A DNA stretch of 64,000 nt from Propionibacteriaceae bacterium AM104-82. GTDB taxonomy: Bacteria > Actinomycetota > Actinomycetes > Propionibacteriales > Propionibacteriaceae. The position numbers were made by a program, and so were the translations under genes. Shown one piece after another: positions 55,624 to 64,000 of the stretch. The DNA is taken from the NCBI GenBank assembly GCA_027658995.1, contig JAQDQK010000004.1, forward strand, positions 1-64,000, given 5' to 3'. The notes beneath the pieces are model-generated. The model ran no database searches. It worked only from the letters and a program-made list of their open reading frames with translations, and was not told the origin of the DNA. Position 1 is the first letter of the stretch. The number at the start of each line of letters is the position of its first letter.

Positions 55624-56951
55624 GCCGGGCCGACCGTCACGGTGAGGTCGGCAACGGGAGGCGTCCACTCGGACGGCGACGCGGCGACCTGCTCGCCGCT
55701 GCGGATGTCCTTGACGGAGTCGTCGTAGCCCGCGCCGAACCAGACGAACGGGATCCCGCGGCGCTCGGCGTAGCGGATCTGCTTGCCGAACTTGTCTGCC
55801 TTCGGGGCCACCTCGACAGGGATCCCGCGCGAGCGCAACTGGCTGGCCACCGAGATGGCCTGTTCGCGGGCGTCCTCGTTGTCCACCGCGACCAGCACGG
55901 CGCTCGGGACGCTGCGCGACGCCGTCAGGGCGCCCTTGCCGATCAGCGGGGCGAGGATCCGGGTGATGCCGAAGGAGTAGCCGACGCCGGGGAACGTCGT
56001 CTTACCGTCGCTGGCCAGCGAGTCGTAGCGACCGCCGGAGGCGACGGAGCCGAGCTTCTCGGAGCCCTGCAGCAGGGTCTCGTAGACGGTGCCCGTGTAG
56101 TAGTCGAGGCCGCGGGCGATCTTCAGGTCGACCACGACGCGATCGGGTGCTGAGGCGCGGGCGACGCGGATCAGCGCGGCGAGTTCCTCCAGCCCGGTGT
56201 CGAGCAGTTCGTGGCTGACGCCCAGCGCACGGACCCGGTCGACGAAGGACTCGTCGGCGGCGGAGATCCCGGCAAGGGCGACGCAGGCGGCGGCCTGCGC
56301 GTCGTCGAGGCCCGCCTCGGTGGTCAGCAGTTGCGTGACGGCGTCGGGGCCGATCTTGTCGTACTTGTCGACGCGCTGCAGCACGGCGGACGGGTCCTCG
56401 ATCCCGAGGCCGCGGTAGAAGCCCTCGGACAGCTTGCGGTTGTTGACGTGCAGCGTGACCGGCGGGACGCCGAGGTCGCGGTGCAGTTTCTCGAACACGT
56501 CGATCGCCACGAGGGGGATCTCGACGTCGTGGTGCGCGGCGAGGCTGCCCTGCCCGACGATGTCGATGTCGGCCTGGGTGAACTCGCGGTAGCGGCCCTC
56601 CTGAGGGCGTTCGCCGCGCCACACCTTCTGGATCTGGTAGCGGCGGAACGGGAAGGCGAGGTGCCCGGCGTTCTCCAGCACGTAGCGCGCGAAGGGGACG
56701 GTCAGGTCGAAGTGCAGGCCGAGTTCGTCCGCGTCGCCGGAGACGGCGTGCAGGCGCCGCACGACGTAGATCTCCTTGTCGATCTCGCCCTTGCGCGCCA
56801 ACTGGTCGAGGGGCTCGACGGCGCGGGTCTCGATGGGTGCGAACCCGTGCAGTTCGAAGGTCGAGCGGACGACGTCGAGGACGGCCAACTCGGCGATGCG
56901 CCCGGCGGGCAGGAACTCGGGGAAGCCGCTGAGCGGCTTGGGGCGTGGCAC
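55620..56951 (-). CDS. hisS: Histidyl-tRNA synthetase
   Basis: 443 aa from a GTG at 56951. Class II core: RPKPLSGFPEFLPAGRIAEL, FDLTVPFARYVLEN (motif 2 region), RYQIQKVWRGERPQEGRYREFTQADIDI, the HisA motifs ARGLDYYTGTVYE and ASGGRYDSLA, and a C-terminal anticodon-binding domain (about 340-443). Lies 10 nt after the MBL hydrolase gene stop and couples into the reductase gene. Confidence 0.95.
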   Translation of the reverse strand: MPRPKPLSGFPEFLPAGRIAELAVLDVVRSTFELHGFAPIETRAVEPLDQLARKGEIDKEIYVVRRLHAVSGDADELGLHFDLTVPFARYVLENAGHLAFPFRRYQIQKVWRGERPQEGRYREFTQADIDIVGQGSLAAHHDVEIPLVAIDVFEKLHRDLGVPPVTLHVNNRKLSEGFYRGLGIEDPSAVLQRVDKYDKIGPDAVTQLLTTEAGLDDAQAAACVALAGISAADESFVDRVRALGVSHELLDTGLEELAALIRVARASAPDRVVVDLKIARGLDYYTGTVYETLLQGSEKLGSVASGGRYDSLASDGKTTFPGVGYSFGITRILAPLIGKGALTASRSVPSAVLVAVDNEDAREQAISVASQLRSRGIPVEVAPKADKFGKQIRYAERRGIPFVWFGAGYDDSVKDIRSGEQVAASPSEWTPPVADLTVTVGPA

Positions 56952-56961
56952 GGGGGCGTTC

Positions 56962-57633
56962 CTAGAGGTTGTTCGGCTGCAGATAGGGGTTGGAGGCGAT
57001 CTCGTTGCCGAGCGTCGTCGGCTGCCCATGCCCGGGAAGGAGGGGCGAGGCTGGCGGGAACTCCTCCACGATGCTCGCGAGGGTGGCTCGCATCTGGTTC
57101 ATGCTACCGCCGGGCAGATCGGTGCGCCCGATCGTCCCGTTGAAGAGGACGTCTCCTGTGAACACGACGGTGACCTCGCCGTCCGTGACGCTCAGCAGCG
57201 TCGAACCAGGGGTGTGGCCCGGCGCCGCGAACGGCGTCACGGTGAGGCCGGCGACCTCGACCGGCGAACCATAACCGCGGACGTCGGCGACCTCGGGCGC
57301 GTCGGCGGAGCCGGTGATCTGTTCGACGATCGCGTTGCCGTGCGGCCCGAGCCCGTCCCCCGGCCTCGTGACGAGGTGCTGGTCGTCGGTGGCGAGGTAG
57401 AGCGGGATGTCGAAGCGGCTCGCCAGCGCGTGTGCGTCGCCGATGTGGTCGTAGTGGCCGTGCGTCGCAAACAGCGCGACGGGGGTCAGCCCCTCCTCCT
57501 CGACGGCGGCGGTGACGGGCTCGGCCGCGGTGACCCCGGGATCGACGATGACGACGTCGGTCGCGTCCTCGGATGCCCGCACGAGGTAGCAGTTGGATTG
57601 CCAGGGCGAAACGGTGATGGGCTGAATGAGCAC
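56962..57633 (-). CDS. MBL-fold hydrolase (glyoxalase II-like)
   Basis: 223 aa, GTG start with TAGGGT 6 nt upstream (leaderless). Metallo-beta-lactamase fold: THGHYDHIGD (H58, H60, D62, H63), APGHTPGSTLLS with the next histidine, FTGDVLFNGTIGRTDLPGG, and LLPGHGQPTTLGNE. The two-metal set is complete. Similar stand-alone proteins precede hisS in actinobacteria; substrate is unknown, possibly a thioester. Confidence 0.88.
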   Translation of the reverse strand: MLIQPITVSPWQSNCYLVRASEDATDVVIVDPGVTAAEPVTAAVEEEGLTPVALFATHGHYDHIGDAHALASRFDIPLYLATDDQHLVTRPGDGLGPHGNAIVEQITGSADAPEVADVRGYGSPVEVAGLTVTPFAAPGHTPGSTLLSVTDGEVTVVFTGDVLFNGTIGRTDLPGGSMNQMRATLASIVEEFPPASPLLPGHGQPTTLGNEIASNPYLQPNNL

Positions 57634-57639
57634 AAGGCC

Positions 57640-57657
57640 ACCCTATCCCGCTAGATT
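57640..57657. promoter_or_regulatory. Back-to-back -10 boxes of two divergent leaderless promoters
   Basis: In 30 bp between the two start codons lie a minus-strand TAGGGT (57640-57645, 6 nt before the hydrolase GTG) and a plus-strand TAGATT (57652-57657, 6 nt before the DUF349 ATG). Each -35 region must fall inside the opposite gene's first codons. Confidence 0.6.
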
Positions 57658-57663
57658 AAGTCC

Positions 57664-58908
57664 ATGAGCGAACCGCAAGCGCCCTCCGACTTCGGCCGTG
57701 TTGATCCTGACGGCACGGTCTACGTCATCACGGGTGGCACCGAACGAAGTGTCGGGCAGATCCCCGACTCCACCCCCGAAGAGGCCATGGCGTTCTACGT
57801 CCGGCGCTTCGAAAACCTCGCGGCGGAGGTGACCCTCCTCGAGACGCGCGTCGGCGCGCAGGCGATGTCGCCTGAAGAGGCCAAGTCGGCCATCGCCACC
57901 GCCAAGTCGAACGTCGCCGAGGCCAACGCCGTCGGCGATCTTGAGTCGCTGACCAAGCGCCTCGACGCGCTGAGCGAGGAGCTTCCGGCGCAGATCGAGG
58001 CCCGCAAGGCGGCCCGCGCCGAGCAGAACGCCGCGACCGTCGCCTCGAAGGAGGCCATGGTCGTCGAGGCCGAGACGCTGTCCCAGGGCAACGACTGGCG
58101 CGGCGGCGTCGACCGGTTCCGGGTGCTGCTCGACGAGTGGAAGGCGCTCCCCCGCGTGGACCGCGCCACCGACAACGAACTGTGGCACCGGTTCTCCTCT
58201 GCCCGCACCCAGTACACCCGCCGCCGCAAGGCGCACTTCTCCGAGCTGAACTCCAAGCGCGACGACGCGAAGGCCCTCAAGGAGGCCATCATCGCCGAGG
58301 CCGAGCCGCTCGCCGACTCGACCGACTGGGGCCCGACCTCCGCGGCGTTCCGCGACCTGATGCAGCGCTGGAAGGCCGCGGGCAGCGCCCGACGCGCCGA
58401 GGACGACGCGCTGTGGAGCCGGTTCCGCGCGATCCAGGACCAGTTCTTCGACGCCCGCACCTCCGCCCAGAGCGCGGTCGACGGCGAGCAGTCCGAGAAC
58501 CTGACCGCGAAGCAGGCGCTCGTGGCGCAGGTGACCAAGGACCTGGAGGGCGTGACCGAGGTCGACGCCGCGAAGTCGATCCACCGCGAGTTCCTGGAGA
58601 AGTTCAACGAGCTGGGTCACGTGCCCCGCAACGCGATGCGCGAGCTCGACTCGAAGGTCCGCTCGATCGGCGACAAGGTCGCCCAGCTTGAGGCCGACGA
58701 GTGGCGTCGCACCGATCCGGAGGCCCGCAAGCGCGCCGAGGACACCGTGGCGATGTTCGAGAACCAGATCGCCAAGCTCCAGGCCGACCTCGACAAGGCC
58801 GAGGCGAAGGGCGACGCGCGTGGCGTCAAGGACGCGACCAAGTCGATCGAGACCTACACGAGCTGGCTCGACCAGGCCCGTGAGACGCTGAGCGACTTCC
58901 AGGGCTGA
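57664..58908 (+). CDS. DUF349 repeat protein
   Basis: 414 aa, highly charged and largely helical. At least three DUF349 repeats (about 125-195, 200-270, 280-350) with W-rich cores DWRGGVDRFRVLLDEWKALPRVD, DWGPTSAAFRDLMQRWKAAGSARR and the following helix; long coiled coils at both ends (residues 45-110 and 340-410). Present next to relA in many actinobacteria. Role unresolved; some relatives link to RNA or stress physiology. Confidence 0.88.
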   Translation: MSEPQAPSDFGRVDPDGTVYVITGGTERSVGQIPDSTPEEAMAFYVRRFENLAAEVTLLETRVGAQAMSPEEAKSAIATAKSNVAEANAVGDLESLTKRLDALSEELPAQIEARKAARAEQNAATVASKEAMVVEAETLSQGNDWRGGVDRFRVLLDEWKALPRVDRATDNELWHRFSSARTQYTRRRKAHFSELNSKRDDAKALKEAIIAEAEPLADSTDWGPTSAAFRDLMQRWKAAGSARRAEDDALWSRFRAIQDQFFDARTSAQSAVDGEQSENLTAKQALVAQVTKDLEGVTEVDAAKSIHREFLEKFNELGHVPRNAMRELDSKVRSIGDKVAQLEADEWRRTDPEARKRAEDTVAMFENQIAKLQADLDKAEAKGDARGVKDATKSIETYTSWLDQARETLSDFQG

Positions 58909-58922
58909 GCCCTAAGCGCCGA

Positions 58923-58954
58923 GAAGGTCGGGACCCGTCAGGGTCTCGACCTTC
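58923..58954. terminator. Bidirectional terminator between the DUF349 gene and relA
   Basis: GAAGGTCGGGACCC-GTCA-GGGTCTCGACCTTC, a 14-bp stem with one G-U pair, followed on the plus strand by TTCTTCGCGTTT. It serves the two convergent genes. Confidence 0.85.
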
Positions 58955-58986
58955 TTCGCGTTTCTGGCCCGAGTGGTCCGCCGGGG

Positions 58987-61260
58987 TCAGCCGGAGACGC
59001 GGAACACGTCGTAGACCCCGGGGACCCGGCGGACCTGGTTGATGACGTGCTGCAGGTGCGTCGGGTCCGCAGATTCGAACGTGAACTTGCCCGTGAACTG
59101 GCGGTGCTTGTTGGTCGAGATGTTCACCGACAGGATGTCCAGGTGCTGCTCGGAGAGCGCCGAGGACACGTCGGAGAGCAGCCTGGCGCGGTCGAGTCCC
59201 TCGATCTGGATCGTGACGACGAAGGTGCTGCCGGTCTCTGCGCCGGACCACGACACCGGGACGATCCGGTCGGGTTCCTTCTTCAGCGCTGGCACGTTGG
59301 AGCAGTCGGCGCGGTGCACGGAGACGCCGTCGCCGCGGGTCACGAAACCGATGATGTCCTCGCCGGGCAGCGGGTAGCAGCACTTGGCGAACTTCGCGAC
59401 GACCGAGTCGTCGCCGTCGACCAGGATGTGGGCGCCGTCGCTGACGGGCCTGCGGCGCTGCCGCACCACGACGTCCTCGGTGACGGTGTCGACCGTCTCC
59501 TCCTCGCCGCCGTGCAGTTGGACGAGTTTCTCGACGGCGGACTGCGCCCCGATGTGGCCCTCGCCGATCGCGACGTACAGGTTGGGCACGTCCTTGTAGC
59601 CGAGTTCGTTGGCGACCGCCGTCAGGTTCTCCAGCGTCAGCAGGCGCTGCATCGGAACGCCCGTGCGACGCAGGTCCCTCGCGAGGGTCTCCTTGCCGTG
59701 CTCCATGGCCTCGTCGCGGCGTTCCCGCGAGAAGTGCTGGCGGATCTTCTGCCTGGCGCGCGAGGAGACGACGAAGCCAAGCCAGTCGCGGCTCGGGCCC
59801 GCGCCCTCAGCCTTCGACGTCAGGACCTCGACCTTGTCGCCCTGCTGCAGCGGGGTCGACAGCGCGACGAGGCGTCCGTTGACGCGTGCGCCGATGGTGC
59901 GATACCCGACCTCGGTGTGGACGGCGAACGCGAAGTCGACCGGGGTCGCACCGACGGGAAGGGCCATCACCTCGCCCTTGGGTGTGAACACGTAGATCTC
60001 GTCCGAGTTGATCTCGAAGAGCACGGAGTCGAGGAACTCGCTCGGGTCCTCGGTCTCCTTGCTCATCACGCCGAGTTGGTGCATGGCACGCAGGCCGGCC
60101 TCCTCGGCGGTGACGCCGTTGCGGAGGTCCTCCTTGTACTTCCAATGCGCCGCGACACCGTATTCGGCCCGACGGTGCATCTCGTGGGTGCGGATCTGGA
60201 ACTCGATGGGCTCGTTGTTGGCGCCGAGCACCGTCGTGTGCAGCGACTGGTACATGTTGAACTTCGGCCCGGCGATGTAGTCCTTGAACCGGCCGGGGAT
60301 CGGCTTCCAGCCTGCGTGCGCGACGCCGAGCACCGCGTAACAGTCCTTGACGTCGTCGACCAGCACCCGTAGCCCGATCAGGTCGTAGATGTCGCGGAAG
60401 TCGCGGCCGCGGACCATCATCTTCTGGTAGATCGAGTAGTAGTGCTTCGGCCGGCCGTAGACCGTGGCCTTGATCTTGTTCTCGGCCAACTTCGACTGGA
60501 ACTCGGCGATCAGTTCGCGCAGGTAGCGCTCGCGGCCGGGGGCCGACTGCGCGACCATGTCGACGATCTCGGCGTACACCTTCGGCTCGATCGTCGCGAA
60601 CGACAGGTCCTCAAGCTCCCACTTGATGGTGTTCATGCCGAGGCGGTGCGCGAGCGGGGCGAAGATGTTCAGCGTCTCGGTGGCGATCCTGACCCGCTTG
60701 TCGGGCCGCAGGTAGCCGAGGGTGCGCATGTTGTGGAGGCGGTCGGCCAGCTTGATGACGAGGACGCGGACCTCTTCGCTGGTGGCCAAGATCATCTTGC
60801 GGATGGTCTCGGCCTTCGCGGTCTCGCCGTAGGTCAGCTTGTCCAGCTTGGTGACGCCGTCGACCATGTGGGCGACCTCGTCGCCGAAGTCGGCGCGCAG
60901 TTGCTCGAGCGAGTAGTCGGTGTCCTCGACGGTGTCGTGCAGCAGGGCCGCGACGAGCACCGGCTCGGTCATGCCGAGCTCGGCGAGGATGGTGGCGACG
61001 GCGAGCGGGTGCGTGATGTACGGGTCGCCGGACTTGCGGGTCTGGCCCTCGTGGTGGTGCTCGGCGGTCCGGTAGGCCCGCTCGATGACGGCCAGGTCGG
61101 CCTTCGGATGGTTGGACCGGATGATCCTGAACAGCGGATCGAGGACGGCGGACTTCGACTGGACCGCTCCGAGCCTGGCCAAGCGGTGACGCATCCGCAG
61201 GCGCGGCTGTTCGGGCCCGGTCACCAACCGGGAAACGCCCGTCAAGCCCTCGTCTGCCAT
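58987..61260 (-). CDS. relA: Bifunctional (p)ppGpp synthetase/hydrolase (RelA/SpoT homologue)
   Basis: 757 aa, full-length Rsh. HD hydrolase domain with ALLHDTVEDTD (H108, D109) complete, synthetase domain with KFNMYQSLHTTVLG, TGS (EIYVFTPKGEVMALPVGATP), helical/CC region (FAKCCYPLPGEDIIGFVT) and C-terminal ACT (GSTFVVTIQIEGLDRARLLSDV). Both activities are expected. A TAGACT -10 box 6 nt before the ATG indicates a leaderless transcript. Located before apt-secF, as in most actinobacteria. Confidence 0.96.
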   Translation of the reverse strand: MADEGLTGVSRLVTGPEQPRLRMRHRLARLGAVQSKSAVLDPLFRIIRSNHPKADLAVIERAYRTAEHHHEGQTRKSGDPYITHPLAVATILAELGMTEPVLVAALLHDTVEDTDYSLEQLRADFGDEVAHMVDGVTKLDKLTYGETAKAETIRKMILATSEEVRVLVIKLADRLHNMRTLGYLRPDKRVRIATETLNIFAPLAHRLGMNTIKWELEDLSFATIEPKVYAEIVDMVAQSAPGRERYLRELIAEFQSKLAENKIKATVYGRPKHYYSIYQKMMVRGRDFRDIYDLIGLRVLVDDVKDCYAVLGVAHAGWKPIPGRFKDYIAGPKFNMYQSLHTTVLGANNEPIEFQIRTHEMHRRAEYGVAAHWKYKEDLRNGVTAEEAGLRAMHQLGVMSKETEDPSEFLDSVLFEINSDEIYVFTPKGEVMALPVGATPVDFAFAVHTEVGYRTIGARVNGRLVALSTPLQQGDKVEVLTSKAEGAGPSRDWLGFVVSSRARQKIRQHFSRERRDEAMEHGKETLARDLRRTGVPMQRLLTLENLTAVANELGYKDVPNLYVAIGEGHIGAQSAVEKLVQLHGGEEETVDTVTEDVVVRQRRRPVSDGAHILVDGDDSVVAKFAKCCYPLPGEDIIGFVTRGDGVSVHRADCSNVPALKKEPDRIVPVSWSGAETGSTFVVTIQIEGLDRARLLSDVSSALSEQHLDILSVNISTNKHRQFTGKFTFESADPTHLQHVINQVRRVPGVYDVFRVSG

Positions 61261-61266
61261 GCGCAG

Positions 61267-61272
61267 AGTCTA
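61267..61272 (-). promoter_or_regulatory. -10 box of a probable leaderless promoter (relA)
   Basis: Minus-strand TAGACT exactly 6 nt before the relA ATG. Confidence 0.55.
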
Positions 61273-61459
61273 GTGCCGCCCACAACACGCAGGGCCGTTG
61301 ACCACGCCGTGACGCATCACCCGAAGCCGAACGCCGATCGCCGATGCCTGTCGCGGTCCCGCTGAGGCCGGTGGTCGACCCGCAGGTACCCCTGCGCCGA
61401 GCCGTTCCCCGAGCCGGTCGAGCGTTCCGCGGGCTCGGCGGGAGATGGCATGGTGGGCG

Positions 61460-61603
61460 TCAGTGCTCCCGGTCACCCTCGTCGCGGCGCTCGTCCTGGG
61501 AGCCGAGGTCGTCGGTGCCGAGGGTCTCGTCGCGGAGTTCCTCGCGTCGTTCCTCCTGCGCCTCGTGGTCGTCGCGCAGTTCGTCGAACTTGTCCTTGCC
61601 CAT
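61460..61603 (-). CDS. Small, extremely charged protein (47 aa)
   Basis: ATG at 61603 with AAGGTGAGGA 7 nt upstream, TGA at 61460. The protein (MGKDKFDELRDDHEAQEERR onward) is about half Asp, Glu and Arg with no hydrophobic core, so it is probably helical or disordered and cytosolic. It is too short for most gene finders. The excellent ribosome site and good codon third-position GC favour a real gene. No family recognised; lies alone between relA and the potassium channel. Confidence 0.6.
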   Translation of the reverse strand: MGKDKFDELRDDHEAQEERREELRDETLGTDDLGSQDERRDEGDREH

Positions 61604-61897
61604 TGCGGTCCTCACCTTCGATGTCGCGGTCTGCGTCGTTCATTCTGCCTTCGGACGACCTGACAGGGGCCTGATCAGGGCAGATGAGTGGCGCGACGCG
61701 CAGAACCGTCTCTTGAGCCGGCCCGCCGACGAAGTCGCGCGGCGAGTCGAAAAGGTCCGCAACGCCTGACGCTCACCCGACCCGACGCGCCAGTGGCGAA
61801 GGACTCTCCTGGGGCACACCGAAGGCGGGGCGACCGGAGCCCTCGACGAGCTCGGGGAGCAGCGCGAGGAACGCGGCGACGGTCCCGGAAGCGGCGG
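61604..61897. other. Intergenic stretch, no gene seen
   Basis: 294 bp between the small charged protein and the channel gene. It contains an open frame ending ADEVARRVEKVRNA at about 61769 without a usable start, and a REP-like core CCCTCGACGAGCTCGGGG near 61839, related to the repeats at 12 and 54.7 kb. The relA upstream side (61273-61459) likewise holds only GC-rich intergenic sequence. Confidence 0.5.
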
Positions 61898-62983
61898 TCA
61901 GTCGTCGAAGGAGCGCAGGATGTTCTTGTCCTTGGGCGAGGGCGGCTGGGCCCTTCGCACCACGATCAACTCGTCGCCGATCTCGATCCGGGTGGCCGTC
62001 TTGTCGTAGAATCGGCGCAGCGTCCCGTTGCGGATCAGGCCGATGACGCGCTCGCCCTGTACCGCGGACGGCGGCTGGCCGACCTCGTCGGCGGTCGCGA
62101 GGCGCTGGTGCACCTCAAGGCCCTCGGCGCCGGTGAGCATGTCCTGCATGATCGTGCCCAACTCAGGCCCGATCGCGGACAGGCCGAGCAGACGGCCGAC
62201 CGTCTCGGAACTCGTCACCACCGCGGAGGCTCCCGACTGCCGCACCAACGGCACGTTGTCGTGCTCGCGCACCGACACGATCACGCCCGCGGTCGGGTTC
62301 AACTGCCGCACCGTCAACGTCGTCAGGATCGACGCGTCGTCGCGGTCGAGCGAGATGATCACCTGCCGCGCCTTGCTGACCTCGGCCCTGCGCAGCAGCG
62401 AGCGCCGGGTCGCGTCGCCCTGGAAGGCGGCGTAGCCGTCGAAGTTGGCCTCGTTGACGGCCGCGGTGTTCGCGTCGATCACCACGATCTTGTCCGGCTT
62501 CTCCCCCTGGCGACGCAGCGTGTTGACCGCGCTACGGCCCTTGGTGCCGTAGCCGATCACGACGATGTGATTGCGCATCTTCTTCCTCCAGAAAGAGTCC
62601 TTGATCGCGCGGCTGCCCTGGTTGGCGAGCACCTCGATGGTCGTGCCGACCAGCACCACCAGGAAGGTGATGCGCAGCGGCGTGATGACAAGGGCGTTGA
62701 CGAGTCGTGCGTGCGGGGCGATCGGCGTGATGTCGCCGTAGCCGGTGGTCGTGACCGTCACCGTCGCGTAGTACAGCGCGTCGATGAAGGAGACCCCGTC
62801 TCCCCCGGTGTTGTCGATATAGGCGCCGCGGTCCAGCCACACCAGCATCGTGGTGAGCATCAGCAGCCCGAGCGCGAGCAGCGCCCGGCGACCCAGTTCC
62901 TTGAACGGGCTCGTCGCTATCCGCGGGAGCGAGACAAGGGAGAGGATGCCACCCTTGCTCGCCCCTGACTGGAGCTTTTCCAT
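61898..62983 (-). CDS. Two-helix potassium channel with RCK/TrkA-N domain
   Basis: 361 aa. Short basic N-terminus, membrane helix about 33-52, pore loop with the K+ filter TVTTTGYGD (76-84), second helix about 95-118, then the RCK domain with the nucleotide loop HIVVIGYGTKG (about 138) and VVIDANTAAVNEA, and a TrkA-C region (about 270-355). Typical ligand-gated K+ channel of MthK/Kch type. A leaderless-looking CAGTCT box lies 6 nt before the ATG. Confidence 0.92.
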   Translation of the reverse strand: MEKLQSGASKGGILSLVSLPRIATSPFKELGRRALLALGLLMLTTMLVWLDRGAYIDNTGGDGVSFIDALYYATVTVTTTGYGDITPIAPHARLVNALVITPLRITFLVVLVGTTIEVLANQGSRAIKDSFWRKKMRNHIVVIGYGTKGRSAVNTLRRQGEKPDKIVVIDANTAAVNEANFDGYAAFQGDATRRSLLRRAEVSKARQVIISLDRDDASILTTLTVRQLNPTAGVIVSVREHDNVPLVRQSGASAVVTSSETVGRLLGLSAIGPELGTIMQDMLTGAEGLEVHQRLATADEVGQPPSAVQGERVIGLIRNGTLRRFYDKTATRIEIGDELIVVRRAQPPSPKDKNILRSFDD

Positions 62984-62987
62984 TGGC

Positions 62988-63527
62988 TCAGACTGTCACC
63001 AGCGCGGTGCACTTGTCGATGCCCATGTCGACGAGGCGCTCGCGGCCGTGCAGGAAGCTCAGTTCCATCACGACGCTGACGTGGACCAGTTCGGCGCCCA
63101 TCGCCTTGAGCAGCTCGGCGGTCGCTCCGATGGTTCCGCCTGTGGCGAGCACGTCGTCGACGACGAGCACCCGCGCGCCGGGGGTGATGGCGTTACGGTG
63201 CATGGTCAGCGTCTCCGAGCCGTACTCCAGCTCGAACGAGTGGCTGATCGTCTCGCCGGGCAGCTTGCCCGGCTTGCGCACCGGGACAAACCCGGCGCCG
63301 AGCGCCAGCGCGACGGGGGCGGCGAAGATGAATCCGCGCGCCTCCATGCCGACGACCACGTCGATGCCCTCAGGGGCGGACGCTACCAACTCGTCGACCG
63401 CCGTCTGGAAACCCTCCGGAGAGGCGAGCAGCGGCGTGATGTCCTTGAACACGACGCCCGGCTTGGGAAAGTCGGGGACGTCGACGATCAGGGAGCCGAT
63501 CAGCTCCCGGTTCGTGTCGCTTGTCAC
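62988..63527 (-). CDS. apt: Adenine phosphoribosyltransferase
   Basis: 179 aa. Salvages adenine with PRPP to AMP. PRPP motif VLVVDDVLATGGTIGATAEL, VGMEARGFIFAAPVALALG, and FPKPGVVFKDITPLLA at the N-terminus are diagnostic. Overlaps the secF stop by 4 nt and ends 5 nt before the channel gene start, in the usual secD-secF-apt-relA order. Confidence 0.96.
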   Translation of the reverse strand: MTSDTNRELIGSLIVDVPDFPKPGVVFKDITPLLASPEGFQTAVDELVASAPEGIDVVVGMEARGFIFAAPVALALGAGFVPVRKPGKLPGETISHSFELEYGSETLTMHRNAITPGARVLVVDDVLATGGTIGATAELLKAMGAELVHVSVVMELSFLHGRERLVDMGIDKCTALVTV

Positions 63528-64000
63528 TTGCCCTTCTTCCGGTCGGCCCTGCTCACGTTGGTGCGACGCTGCTGCCGGGCGCCCTGCTCGCCGGTCGCCT
63601 CGGTGGGCGACTCGGTCAGCGTGACGATGCCAGCGGCCGCGCCGGAGGTGGCCGCGCCTGCGACGGACTCGCGGTGGGCGGCCTTGGCTGCCGAGCGGAC
63701 CTTGCGGCGCTCGATCTGCTCGCGGTGCTCGATCATCTTCGGCTCCCGCTCACGCAGCCACGCAAGCAGCGGGGCGGCGATGAACAGCGACGAGTAGGCG
63801 CCGGCGATCATGCCGACCAGCAGCGCGAGACCCAGGTCGGCGAGCGGGCCGCTCTGCAGCACCGTGCCCGCGATGAACAGCGCGAGCACCGGCAGCACGC
63901 CGATCACCGTGGTGTTCAGCGAACGCACCAGGACCTGGTTGATGGCCCGGTTGGCCTGCTCGGAGTACGTGTGCGTGGTGTGTTCAAGGCCCTTGGTGTT
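63524..64000 (-). CDS. secF: Protein-export membrane protein SecF (3' part, gene continues past the window)
   Basis: The C-terminal part of SecF; the reading frame is open to the window edge. HTHTYSEQANRAINQVLVRSLNTTVIGVLPVLALFIAG and LGLALLVGMIAGAYSSLFIAAPLLAWLRER are the conserved last membrane helices. A charged cytosolic tail of about 70 residues rich in Ala, Arg and Gln follows (IEHREQIERRKVRSAAK), longer than in E. coli. Part of the SecDF pull motor. The 5' part lies beyond 64000. Confidence 0.95.
   Translation of the reverse strand, partial: NTKGLEHTTHTYSEQANRAINQVLVRSLNTTVIGVLPVLALFIAGTVLQSGPLADLGLALLVGMIAGAYSSLFIAAPLLAWLREREPKMIEHREQIERRKVRSAAKAAHRESVAGAATSGAAAGIVTLTESPTEATGEQGARQQRRTNVSRADRKKGK

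Noticed and set aside
54760..55728. Plus-strand open frame running from the 90-bp repeats across the reductase gene
   Set aside because: Most of it is antisense to the well-supported F420-reductase-like gene; the repeat part has no start signal or family.
61620..61769. Small plus-strand gene ending ADEVARRVEKVRNA
   Set aside because: The C-terminal part looks protein-like but no ATG, GTG or TTG with a ribosome site lies in frame within a sensible distance.

Overview
The window is high-GC DNA from an actinobacterium. A member of the Propionibacteriales (Propionibacteriaceae, Tessaracoccus-like) is my best guess. The grounds are actinobacterial gene orders (relA-apt-secF; rarA-DUF948-DUF6167-alaS-ruvX-mltG-aroE-aroC-aroK-aroB; efp-nusB-carA-carB-pyrD-pyrF-mihF-gmk-rpoZ-metK-priA-fmt-rsmB), mIHF, an actinobacterial degenerate PriA, and several genes whose -10 box lies about 6 nt before the start codon, as in leaderless mRNAs. 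The genus is inference.

Positions 1-6.8 kb: a minus-strand operon of eight translationally coupled genes. These are a PRD/EIIB-type activator, a cyclic-amidohydrolase-like metallohydrolase, a stand-alone PRD protein, an SFCGS glycine-rich protein, two small membrane proteins (DUF4312/DUF4311 and DUF4310 types), a DgaE-type PLP ammonia-lyase and a DgaF-type aldolase. Together they look like uptake and breakdown of an unidentified amino-sugar-acid-like compound to pyruvate and a triose phosphate, through a transporter of unknown mechanism.

6.9-13.5 kb: a PAC2 protein, rpe, a DUF488 protein, a Cu(I) ATPase under two CsoR-type operators, then about 1.7 kb of non-coding repeats with a 497-bp macro-unit.

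13.5-27.6 kb: a long minus-strand housekeeping block (rsmB, fmt, priA, metK, rpoZ, gmk, mihF, pyrF, pyrD, carB, carA, nusB, efp) covering rRNA methylation, initiator-tRNA formylation, SAM synthesis, pyrimidine synthesis and transcription/translation factors.

27.8-36.4 kb: accessory. A sensor kinase and response regulator face each other across a repeat cluster. Next come a membrane protein plus membrane-anchored hydrolase pair, rtcB behind a long structured leader with a tiny upstream ORF, and an intact IS1634-type element that duplicated 46 bp of target.

36.4-46.4 kb: the shikimate genes aroB/K/C/E, mltG, ruvX, alaS, two small membrane-protein genes and rarA.

46.4-57.6 kb: a secreted protein, a Bcr/CflA transporter broken by one amber codon, an HNH endonuclease, a LicT-type antiterminator and its EIICBA PTS permease with a recognisable RAT site, aspS, a 90-bp tandem repeat, an F420-reductase-like gene, hisS and an MBL hydrolase.

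57.6-64 kb: a DUF349 protein, relA, a small charged protein, a K+ channel, apt, and the 3' part of secF, which runs off the window.
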